Of a stretch of 58,252 nt of DNA, positions 1 to 8,553 are shown in pieces; the stretch's first letter is position 1, and each line of letters begins with the position of its first letter. Source of the stretch: Emiliania huxleyi CCMP1516 (Eukaryota > Haptophyta > Isochrysidales > Noelaerhabdaceae); contig NW_005202428.1 in the NCBI RefSeq assembly GCF_000372725.1, positions 2,023,874 through 2,082,125 on the forward strand, read 5' to 3'. The notes below the pieces were generated by a model, which did not search any database, was not told the origin of the DNA, and saw nothing but the letters and a program-made list of their open reading frames with translations. Made by a program: the position numbers and the translations under genes.

Positions 1-355
1 CCCCGGGAGATAGCCGAGAAATACCGGGACCCTTGTGGGAGCGGAAACCTTCCTCGGACCCTCCCGAAGGTTTGGTTTTTTTTGTCACCCCCAAAAAGGG
101 AGGCCCCCCCAGGGGGTTGAACCCCCCCCCCCCCTCCCTCCCCCCCCCCCTTCCCTTCCTACTCCTCTCCTCGATTGTCGACCTCCCCCCCCCACACACA
201 CCACCACCACCACACACACACACACATACGCGCACGCACACGCACGCACTCACGCACGCACGCGCGCACGCACGCACCGGCCCCGCCCCTCTCCTCCCTC
301 TCCTACTCCGTCGCCACCGCCCCTCGCCACCGCCCCTCACCCACCCCCCCCTCAG

Positions 356-1065
356 GCCATCGAGCAGTACAACGGCGTCCCCCTCGACGGCCGCCCGCTG
401 CAGATCAGCCTCGCCACCGGTGCCGCGAGATCAGCCGAGATCAGCCCCGAGATCCCCCCCCCGCCCCTTCCCCCACCCCGCCCGCTTCAATCCCCCCCCT
501 TCCCCTGCGGGACCACACACACATGCGTATCCCTCCCCGCCCACCTCAGGCTCCCCCTCGGCCGGCGCCACCGCCGTCGCCTCGAGCATAGCGGTCGCGG
601 TTGCGGGCGCCAAGCAGCGGACAGTGGTGCGCCGACGAGTCCCAGACACGTCCCAGACCCGTCCCAGACCCGTCCCAGACCCGTCCTCGACACGTGTGCT
701 TGGACTTGCCGCGCCCCGTGGTGTGCAGCGTTGGGCAGCGCACTGGAGGGGGTGGGGTAGGAGGGGGTGGGGGAAGGGTAGGAGGGGGTGGGGGAAGGGT
801 AGGAGGGGGTGGGGGAAGGGTAGGAGGGGGTGGGGGAAGGGTAGGAGGGGGTGGGGGAAGGGTAGGAGGGGGTGGGTGGGGGTGACCCGCGAGGCGGGGG
901 TGCGCCTTCCGCCAGGTGGTCAAGGCCAAAGGGTCGAGCGACGGCTACGAGAGCTTCAAGCCGCAGAGCGTCAAGCCGCGCGGCGACGCCTCTAGATGCC
1001 ACCCGTGCGGCGACGCGGCTCTAGCAACGTGGCACTTTGGCACCTCGGCACCTCGGCAGCGGTAG
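356..1065 (+). CDS. ALY/REF-like RNA-binding protein, 5' end missing from the model
   Basis: The first exon I can place (356-419) encodes the end of an RRM fold, AIEQYNGVPLDGRPLQISLA. This closely matches the RNP-1-distal part of ALY/REF mRNA-export adaptors (TREX complex, nucleus). It joins in phase to 550-623 (GSPSAGATAVASS, then KQRT) through a GT-AG intron at 420-549, and then to 916-1065 (VVKAKGSSDGYESFKPQ) through a 292-bp intron at 624-915 that holds a G-rich tandem repeat. The second join has the direct repeat GTGGT at both ends. Upstream exons were not found: 120-355 is pyrimidine- and CA-rich and looks intronic. The last exon is short of recognisable features, so the 3' end (TAG at 1063-1065) is uncertain; another frame of the same stretch, ending at 995, is also open. 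The family call is moderate, the exact gene less so. Confidence 0.5.
757..885. repeat. G-rich 19-bp minisatellite inside the ALY/REF-like intron
   Basis: About six and a half copies of a 19-bp unit, GGTAGGAGGGGGTGGGGGA, with almost no variation. The coding-strand G runs could fold into G-quadruplexes. Confidence 0.9.
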
Positions 1066-1830
1066 CACTCCTCACCCCTCCCGGAGACGCGTGCACGGCG
1101 GTGTCTGGCTGCGTCTCCCGCCACAGCTCCGCCGCGCATCCGCTGTCCTCGTGGCGTGTGTGCTTGCGCAGGCCGAGTGACGGCGGCGTCTTCGCGACGT
1201 AGGCTCCGCACGCGGCGGCAAGGGCGGCAAGGGAGGGCGCGGCAAGGGAGGGCGCGGCGGGCGCGGGCAGGGGCGCGGGCCGACACCGAAGGCGCGCTTT
1301 CGAGAGAGCCTCCGAGAGAGCGGCGAGGGCCCTTTGCCCAGCCCCGGGAGGAGGGAGGGAGAGCCTCCCCTTGCGCGTCGGGCGGAGCGATCTCGGCCAG
1401 TCTCGGCCAGTCTCGGCCAATCTCGCCTCAAGTCTCGTTCCGGGATGGTCACCAGGCGGAGGACTTGGACGCAGACTTGGACGCGTACCGCTCGGCCGCT
1501 TGAGGCGCGGCCTCGCCGCGCCATCCCGAGGCAATCGCACACACCTGACGACGGAGTGGCCACACACGCTTTTCCGCGTGGCCGCTCTGCGAGATGTGTG
1601 TGCGGGTCACCGTGTGTCCGGCGGGTGGCGTGGCACAAAGGACAAAGGCGCTTCGGGCCGCCGCGAGAAGCGCAAAGTTAACATACTCATACTGTCATCG
1701 TGTGCGTGTCGAGAGTGAGCGGAGCAGTTTAGCCTCAACATCGGGGCGAGTTTTCATGTTTCGCGATCGCCAAAACGAAAATAGTGAGATAATACGGTGT
1801 CGTGTGACACGACTCACGAGCGCCACGTTG
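1066..1830. other. No gene recognised
   Basis: Open frames exist in several phases because the DNA is GC-rich, but none gives recognisable protein. The only structure seen is a short array of TCTCGGCCAG-like units at about 1389-1432, a motif that recurs in introns of this window. Confidence 0.5.
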
Positions 1831-1833
1831 TAA

Positions 1834-2767
1834 CCGGCACCAACTTGATTCCTAGATCGGCGTCTCCCCCTCCCCCTATGTGCCGCCACCCCCCTCCAAT
1901 CCGTAATTCCGTAAAATCGCGTGAAAAGCGCCCTAATCGAGCTGGGGAGCGGCCCCCAGCCGCCTGGGAGCGTGCCCCAGCTAGCGGGAGCGTTAGACGT
2001 ACTTTTCGGCGTGAACAAAGACTTGCGGCGACGCGCCCGCCGTCGATCGCCGGGCTGCGTGGCCAGACTCCTCCGAGGAGAGCGAGGCGGAGGAGAGCGA
2101 GGCGGGGGATAGCGAGGCGGAGACCGAGGCGGATGGCGAGGAGGTCGCCAAGAGGGAGGCTCGCGTGGCGCGCAAGGGCATCGTTGTGCAATATGTAGTC
2201 AAGTGGGACGAGTGGGACCAAACTCCGGACATGACGTGGGAGCCGCCCGAGAACCTGTCCAACGCGAAGGAGGAGGTGGTCAAGTTTGAGCGGCGGGTGG
2301 CGGCGATGCCTTCTCGCGACGCCTTCTCCGGGCCAACAGCTTCGCCTGCGTAGGTGGCGGACCGCGCCGATGTCGAGACCAGCACAAGAGCTTCCCCTGG
2401 TGCTGCCCAAAGTGCTTCCAAAAGGGAAGGCGGCACTATCCAAGCACCTCGCTGCGCCTGCGCCGGCCCCGACCAAGAAGCGCAGCCGGCGCTGAGTCTC
2501 GCTGACCCCTCCCACCGTGTGGGCCGCCCGTCTGCTGCGCGTGCAGACAGCGCGTTGCGGGAGCATTAGAGAGGCCAGCCTTCGTCTTCTCAGCGTGTCG
2601 CGAGTGCTGTGTCTCTGCCTGCCTGGTAGCTGGGTGTGGGGTGGGGGACTCTCTGGTGGCTTTTGGTTACAAATTTACGGATTTACGGATTTACGGATCC
2701 ACCCCCCTCCCTCCCCGTCCCGCGGCCCGGCCGTGAGACGCCGATCTAGGAATCAAGTTGGTGCCGG
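1834..2767. mobile_element. 934-bp inverted-repeat DNA transposon with a chromodomain ORF
   Basis: The ends are perfect 32-bp inverted repeats: 1834-1865 begins CCGGCACCAACTTGATTCCT and 2736-2767 is its exact reverse complement. The element is flanked by a 3-bp direct repeat TAA (1831-1833 and 2768-2770). Inside each end are opposed copies of a subterminal motif: ATCCGTAA at about 1898-1915 on the left, and three copies of TTTACGGAT at about 2673-2699 on the right. These are the kind of sites a transposase binds. A 3-bp TWA target duplication is a known feature of PIF/Harbinger elements, so that superfamily is the leading guess. No transposase is encoded, so this copy is probably non-autonomous. 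It carries a chromodomain coding region. Confidence 0.85.
2012..2495 (+). CDS. Chromodomain protein carried by the transposon
   Basis: An open frame from about 2012 to the TAG at 2351-2353 contains an acidic stretch (SSEESEAEESEAGDSEAE) followed by a chromodomain. In IVVQYVVKWDEWDQTPDMTW then EPPENL the chromo signature Y-hV-KW-W and TWEP-NL is clear. After the TAG another frame gives LPLVLPKVLPKGKAALSKHL and a basic tail PTKKRSRR ending at 2495, which resembles a nuclear localisation signal. A short intron starting near 2350 could join the two, but I could not fix it. No ATG lies in frame close upstream, so an upstream exon, a non-ATG start or decay is possible. Chromodomains bind methylated histone tails. 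In some LTR retrotransposons they guide integration; here the carrier is an inverted-repeat DNA element. Confidence 0.55.
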
Positions 2768-3024
2768 TAACTTGTATGACGTAGAGCCGTAATCGTACAC
2801 GGCTTTATGTGAGACATGACCACGAGAGATTCGAGACTCAAGTCTTCGACGAGAGTGCTGCTGCTGGCCCAGAGAGACCGTGTGTGTAGGCGTACGCTGG
2901 GCACGGCTCTAGTGAGTGGGGGGGGGAGACGAGGGAGAGAGCAAGCAGCAACCGCGAGCTGCGGGGGGCGCCGCGGCGCTAGCGCCTCCCCGAGGTGTGC
3001 GGTGAGAAAGCCTGATCGTCGCTG

Positions 3025-3767
3025 ATGGTGATATGTATATGCGCACATAATTTCCGAAACTGTTGCAGAGTCGGCACCGCCACACGGTTCGCGCGCGGCT
3101 TCGCCTTCGCGTGCCTCATTGCCGCAAGGCTTGCAGGTGTGTCGCAGCTCAGGTATGAGGTCCCTGGCTACGGGACGGCGACCTTCGACCTGAAGCACGA
3201 GAAGGCCGCGGGCGACCGCGAGCCGGTGCAGGCGGCGGAGCGCTCGTTCGTCGAGCGCACCGCGCCGCGGAAGGAGGAGCTGACGGAGGAGCAGAAGGAT
3301 GCTCGGGCCGCGGCTCGCAGGGCCAAAAAGGCCCGGCAGAAGGCGAACAAGGCGGAGAAGGCTGCGGCGGCGGCTGCGAGCGAGGCTGAGCGTGCGGACT
3401 GCCCGCACGCGCAGCTGCGCGAGAACGTCGAGTTCGTCATGGACGGCCTGGAGGCTGCGACGCAGGCGGCGCGCAACCCAGCGGGGTCCAATATTCAGGT
3501 CGCCTACTCGCTGCCTCCCGAGGGGGGCAGCGGGTTCGGCGACCTGGTGTGTACGCCACGGTCCCTCTGGGCTCCGTGGCGACCAAGGTCGCTGCCGGCG
3601 CCTCGGCGCCGGCCGACGCCGTGTTCGGCGGCAGGTTCGCGACGGGCGAGACGCCCCGCTCGACGACCTCCGCCTCCGAGGCGGACGAGGGCGACGGCGC
3701 CGGCGGCGATGGCGGGACCGGCTTCGACCTGTTCGGGCCGGACCCCACCCCCATGGAGGACCTTTGA
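3025..3767 (+). CDS. Unknown charged protein with a frame break
   Basis: Not recognised. The first part (frame of 3025) holds DLKHEKAAGDREPVQAAERS, a very charged Ala/Lys/Arg helix (EEQKDARAAARRAKKARQKA, probably coiled coil), then LRENVEFVMDGLEAATQAAR and LPPEGGSGFGDL. At about 3540 the sensible protein moves to the frame of 3549 (VYATVPLGSVATKVAAGASA, then an acidic Ser/Asp/Gly stretch and FDLFGPDPTPMEDL), ending at the TGA at 3765-3767. The change is too tight for an intron of the size used elsewhere here, so a 1-base indel, a sequencing error or a frameshift is likely. The true start is unclear: exon starts after the AG at about 3068 or 3151 are possible. Confidence 0.35.
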
Positions 3768-4084
3768 GGCCCTCCCCAGTCTCACCCCACCTTACCTCTG
3801 CCCCCCCCTCCCCCCATCCCTCTGCCTCCCATAGGGCAGGATAGCACTAGCATATGCGCCGAGTGCGCACACTGGGCCCACATAGATGTGACCCGCCCGC
3901 TCGAGTGCGGCGTCCGGATGCTAGTGCTTGAGAAGACACCACAAACGCGGCACGGCCCGTTTTGGATGTCTGCGGAGATTCTGTCTTAGCACACACAGCG
4001 AGTCATTCGGAGTCATTCGATGGCCAGAGTGCGATTGTGTGTGTGCGGGAGTTGGTTTGTCGGGAGGGGGAGGGGCAGGCTGCT

Positions 4085-4227
4085 CACCCACGTGCACCGG
4101 GCCAGTGCCTGCACTTTGAATGCCGTGGGGCTCCTGCCCGTGTCCGGGCGTGGAGATGCGAGGGTCGCCCCCCCTTGCCCCACCACTTTGTGTGTGTGGA
4201 GAAATCTACCTTACCTTACCTTACCTT
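4085..4227 (+). repeat. SINE-like dispersed repeat with (TTACC)n tail, copy 1
   Basis: A copy about 140 bp long ending in four tandem TTACC units. The same sequence occurs in reverse orientation at 10283-10408, and a diverged piece lies in the last DGAT2 intron (about 37977-38062). Shared landmarks are GGAGATGCGAGGGT, CTTGCCCCACCACT and GTGTGGAGAA just before the tail. Confidence 0.7.
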
Positions 4228-5368
4228 CGCGCCTTCTCTCGGCCTCCGGTCCTCGCCGCCACCGTGGCGCCGCCAGCGCGCAGCGGTGTCTCGCGCGGGC
4301 GGGGCTGCAGCACCGCGACCATCCGCAGACTTCAGAGGCCGGCGATCAGGGGATCCCCGGTGTGATATATAATATATATACGACACCGGCCCTGGTGGAG
4401 AAAGGTTAATGCCCGCACTCCAAGTGCTCCCCAAGTGCCTGCGCGCACGGCAGGGCCAGGCAGCGTACCGGGGGCTCTACTCGCGGACGGCTGATGGGTG
4501 AGGCGAATCCCTCCCTCTCTACCAGAGAGTGCAGCCTCCCGCGCACAAACGTGCTCCTGTCGGGCGGTGATGCCCGCGCCGTCGTACCATGCTCTGTAGA
4601 TCTCTAAGTGTGCCCCCCTGCGGACGATGCTGGGCGGGGCAGGGAGGGGGGAGGGATTGGAGGTCGCGAATATCTAATCGCTAAGTCTGGCAGCCTCGCC
4701 GCAGCGGTGGCCGCACGCTACGCACGCCAACGCCCCGCACCCCCGCACCCCCCACCCTCAGCGCCCTGCCGAGATGGGGACGGCGACGGCACCGCCATTT
4801 GGCAGCAGAGGCTTGCCTACGAGCAGCAGCAGAGGAGTGGAGCAGCAAGCGATGCAGCAAACGCCGGCGGCGTCGAAGCCATTGGTCATATCTCGGCTAA
4901 TCTCGGCTAGTCTCGGCTTACCGAGCCCGTCGGTCGAGTCGACAGTTCGCCGCGTGACCTGAGGTGGAGGAGGAGGAGGAGGAGGAGGAGGAGGAGGAGG
5001 AGGAGGAGGTGGTGGTGGTGGTGGTGGTGGTGGTGGTGGTGGAGGAGGAGGAGGAGGAGGAGGAGGAGGAGGAGGTGGAGGAAGAGGGTGGAGGGAGTAG
5101 CCGGGCGTGGAGTGGAGGGGCTGGGCGTGACGGAGGGGAGGGGGGGGAGGGAGGGTACGGGCCTTCCACTCGCCGACGTTGCCGCGCACCACGCGCGCCT
5201 ACAGGAGGCCGCGCGAGATTGTCGCGAGATTGCCACGGCAGGGAGGGCGGCGCGCCGCACACGCGCCAGGGCTATGCTCTGCAGCGTCGCGTGCCTGCGT
5301 CAGGAGCACGCCAGGAAGTCAAGGCGGGAATACGGATCCCGGCAGCGTCTTCAGAGCGCGTCGCGTGA
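4228..5368. other. No complete gene; possible exon fragments on the + strand
   Basis: Two stretches read like coding exons but could not be linked. About 4775-4890 encodes IWQQRLAYEQQQRSGAASDA followed by ANAGGVEAI, and is then followed by intron-like TCTCGGCTAA repeats (about 4890-4920). About 5160-5399 encodes LPLADVAAHHARLQEAARDC after an acceptor-like CTACAG. A GAG/GGT microsatellite separates them. The gene, if real, is unrecognised. Confidence 0.2.
4961..5085. repeat. Compound trinucleotide microsatellite (GGA)n(GGT)n(GGA)n
   Basis: Uninterrupted GGA units, then GGT units, then GGA again over about 120 bp. It produces the poly-Glu, poly-Val, poly-Ser and poly-Pro open frames seen here on both strands, which are not genes. 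Confidence 0.95.
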
Positions 5369-6952
5369 CTACAGGGTTACGGCTACGTCCGGATGCTGAC
5401 CCCCGCCGAGTACGCGTCGGCTCGAGAGCGGGGCTGGAGGAGGCGGGGTCCGCGCCGCGCATCTATGGAGTGCGTGCCAGCCGATGTAGAGCCAGCCGAG
5501 GGCGTAGAAGAGCGCGACACCGACCCACGAGAAGGGGCGGTACCGCTCGTGCCAGACGCACGAGCAGACCGAGTAGGCTGCGACGAAGGAGTAGAAGAGG
5601 AGCGTGATGTACGTGCAGTACCGCACCGGCGTCGACCACGTCCAGAGCGGGTACGCGAAGGGCGACATGAGGATCGGGTTGACAACCGCGCCGAGGAAGG
5701 CCGAGACGAGCAGCGCCCACCGGAAGTGGAACATGTAAATGAAGCCGAGCTTGCGCAGCGGCGGCAGCGGCGAGCGGAAGAGAGGCAGCCAGTACTTTGC
5801 GGTGCACTGCTCCCAGCCGATGAACCAGCGCAGCCGCTGCGACATGAGCGCGGCCGCGCCTGCGGGCGCGAGCTCGCCCGAGCGCGCCGTCGGGCAGAAG
5901 CGGATCCGGTGGCCGTCGAGGATGATGCGCGCCTGTTGATGAGCTAACAAGTACTTAATGAACTACTACCAGCAGGATCCCCTCGACGAGGATGAGGCGC
6001 CGACAGGTCGACATCCTCGCAGTGCATGGAGCGGTGGAACCCGTACTCGCGCAGCACCGACGCCTGCCACAGCGCGTTGGAGCCGCCGAAGTACCCCGTC
6101 CCCGCCAGCGCCTCCATCGCCGGAAAGTAGACAAAATGTGTGACAAAGAACTCGGCGTCGACCGCCCTGGCGAGAGCAGTGTGCCGGGGTGTGTGTCCGG
6201 CGAGTCTCGGCTGGCTCAAGATCGGCGCGCCTCGACGCAATCTCGGCTAATCTCGTCCCCTCTCGGCGAGGCTCACCTCGCGAGCAGCCCCTCGGTGCGC
6301 CTGATGTAGGTGGAGCCTTGCACCACGTGGCACTTGCGCAGACAGAGGTGGTGCATCATCGCCACCAGCGAGCCCGGCTCCGGCCGGTGGTCCGCGTCGT
6401 ACAGCGCCACGTGCGCGTCGCCCACTCCGCCCAGGCACACGTTCAGGTTCTCCGCCTACCCTCGGGGCGCCGCGGCTCATCTCGGGTGGCCTCGTGCCAA
6501 CTCCGCCGAGACACACTATGCGTCTCCGCCTTGGACTTGGAGCCGACCGCCTCGATGACGCGGACGGAGCGGCCGCCGGCGTACGCGCGGCCCTCGAGCG
6601 CGCGCAGCGCCGCCTCCGCCTCTGGCAGCGCGTGCGGCGAGTTGTACACCACGTACAAAGTCATGCGGCCAGGCCACTCGAGCCGGTTCACAATGTGCTC
6701 CACCGTCGCGACGATGATGTGCTGCTCGTTGGGAAGGTAGCAGGGCACGATCACCGAGACCGGCCCGCTGCAGGCCGTCGGGTCGCGCGGCGGCAGCTCG
6801 CGCAGAGCCCGCCGCAGGATGAGGTAGATCGAGGCAAAGGCTGTGAGGCAGTTGCAGACGTTGGCGCAAAAGAGGACGACAAAGTAGATGGCCTCCACCA
6901 CGTCCGGCGGCGCACAGAACAGGTTCGAGCAGGGATAGAGCCCTCCCAACAT
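5369..6952 (-). CDS. Processive family-2 glycosyltransferase, membrane-bound
   Basis: Four exons (6952-6530, 6455-6277, 6166-6001, 5932-5369) join in frame to 443 residues. All GT2 landmarks appear in order: an N-terminal membrane segment (VVEAIYFVVLFCANVCNCL); the nucleotide-binding start VSVIVPCYLPNEQH at about residue 70; SKAENLN; the DxD-type YDADHRPEPGSL; GGSNALWQASVLREYGF followed by HCEDVDLS (catalytic ED); and QRLRWFIGWEQ, the QxxRW motif. Several membrane helices follow. This layout fits enzymes that build polysaccharide while extruding it (cellulose-, mannan- or hyaluronan-synthase-like), acting at the Golgi or plasma membrane with a sugar nucleotide. The exact polymer cannot be told. 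Introns 1 (6529-6456) and 3 (6000-5933) are GC-AG; intron 2 (6276-6167) is GT-AG. The ATG at 6952 is chosen because it precedes the first helix. Confidence 0.85.
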
Positions 6953-7107
6953 GGCGCGCGAGCGCGCGAGATTTTTCTTTATCGATCAACACTTTCGATA
7001 GACCGAAAGTAAGATCGTTCGGTGCAGAAACCCCGGCCATGCCCATGTAACGCAATTGTGCTCGATTTTTTGGTCGAGAAGTGTCTCCAAGTCTTCTGGA
7101 CCCATCG

Positions 7108-7898
7108 ATGGCCGTCGCCTCGACGCCGCTCGTCGCGGCACCATCGTGCCCGGCCTGGGCGAAGCATCGTCGCGGGCGCCAGCCGCAGTTCGACGGCAAG
7201 CCGTGCGAGCCTGCCGAGGAGGAGGACATGTGGCTGTGCCTGGCCGACGGCCGCGCGCGCAGCACCGCCGACCTGAAGCGCCTGGCGACAGCCGCTCGGG
7301 TGCGAGCGAAACGAGCAAGAGATGCAGCCGCCGCGAACACGCGCGATCGGCAGGCGCGCGACCAGCGCCGCCGGCAGCGTGAGCAGCACGACCGGCGCGC
7401 AGCGCCGGCGGTCGCCAAGACCGTGCGCCCACAACGCGGCCAGTGCGGCTGCCCGGCGCACGCGGTGTGCGGCATGTGCGTCGACCAGGGCAAGCTCGCC
7501 GCGGCCGAGCAGGCGGCCATCGACCTGGAGACGCGCTTCCACGCCTCGACGAACGTCGTCATGGACCTGGAGCGGCCCGAGGACGAGACGGCGGCGCTGC
7601 TGCAGCGCTGCGTGCGAAGCACAACCCCGTGCTCGCCATCTGGGAGGCGGGCTACGCCGACGGGGAGGGCGTCTGGGATGCCGCGCGCGCGGCGTACTTT
7701 GCGGGCGAGCTTGCCAAGCGAAGCGCAAAGGACGGACGCAAACGGCGCCGTGGCGCCGGCGCCGCGAGCGCAAGAAAGAAGCAGGCCGCACCCACAGCCC
7801 GGTCGCCCGCCGACGCGAGTGACGGAGAGGGTGACGAGCAGATGCGCGACGCATCAGACGCGCAGGATGACGGTGCAAGCATGTCCGAGGGTGAGTAA
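7108..7898 (+). CDS. Unknown protein with a Cys-rich patch and a frame break
   Basis: Not recognised. From the ATG at 7108 it reads MAVASTPLVAAPSCPAWAKH, FDGKPCEPAEEEDMWLCLAD, a basic helical stretch (RVRAKRARDAAAANTRDRQA), a Cys-rich patch QCGCPAHAVCGMCVDQGK and ASTNVVMDLERPEDETAALL. At about 7612 the protein continues in another frame: AKHNPVLAIWEAGYADGEGV, WDAARAAYFAGELAKRSAKD, a basic RKRRRG patch and an acidic tail to the TAA at 7896-7898. No room exists for an intron at the switch, so an indel is likely. The tail codons GAG GGT GAG TAA also contain a strong donor-like GTGAGT, so a further exon cannot be excluded. The direction of the frame change is the same as in the gene at 3025-3767. 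Confidence 0.4.
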
Positions 7899-8409
7899 AA
7901 GTGTGAAAGAAGAGTGGTGAAATTTAGAAAAGGAGTTGCGGTGTTGATCGCCGCGGGAGCCCTCTTATTTACCTATTTCATCTATCGAGCGCAATAAACC
8001 CACAATCATCTCTATAACAGTGGCCAGGGGCGGGGCTTGCCTTTTTGCCCTCGTCAGTCGCCGCATACGGCATAGACACATCCCCACCACAGTACGTACG
8101 TGGTAGGAGCGAGTCAGCCACACACACTGAGAACAAACACCTAAATTGCCGCCGGGCCCTCTCAACTGGCAGAGCCGCGGCACCCAGCAGCACACGCGCC
8201 TCGTTCCACAACGCGGCACGCCTCGCTCCGCAACGCGGCGTGCCAAAGCGCCGTGCACGTGCACGTGCACACGTTGGTCTGTCATCCGAGATTGCAACCT
8301 CATGAGGTGTTCGCAGTTCGGGGCAGTGGCAGGCGCGTTTCATCCGTTTAAAGCCTGCGTTGTTTTTGTTTTCTTTCTTACGTGGTGTACCTGCCTTCTT
8401 AGCGAGTGC
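7899..8409. other. Intergenic, nothing recognised
   Basis: Contains an AATAAA-like signal near 7994 and a GTGTTGATCG (about 7942-7951) that mirrors CGATCAACAC near 6980. No gene-like frame stands out. Confidence 0.4.
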
Positions 8410-8489
8410 AAAATTCTTTCTCTAGTGCTAGTGCCAGTGCGCGCCAGTCCCACGACGTGGGAGCTTCGTTGTAAAATAGAAAATTCTTT
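8410..8489 (+). mobile_element. Short inserted element flanked by AAAATTCTTT, copy A
   Basis: A 60-bp core (8420-8479) containing GTGCCAGTGCGCGCCAGTCC and ending TTCGTTGTAAAATAG, flanked by the 10-bp direct repeat AAAATTCTTT (8410-8419, 8480-8489). Related cores lie at 50061-50159 and 54314-54386. This copy ends 64 bp before the start codon of the following glycosyltransferase gene. Confidence 0.65.
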
Positions 8490-8553
8490 ACACAAGTGCG
8501 TTTCATCCATCCACGCCGCCGTTTTCCCCTCCGTGCGATATACACACACACAT

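Noticed and set aside
4758..5192. Poly-Pro, poly-Leu, poly-His or poly-Thr proteins
   Set aside because: Translations of a trinucleotide microsatellite only.
6979..7950. Inverted pair CGATCAACAC / GTGTTGATCG as transposon ends around the gene at 7108-7898
   Set aside because: Only 10 bp, no flanking duplication and no further similarity; chance is likely enough.
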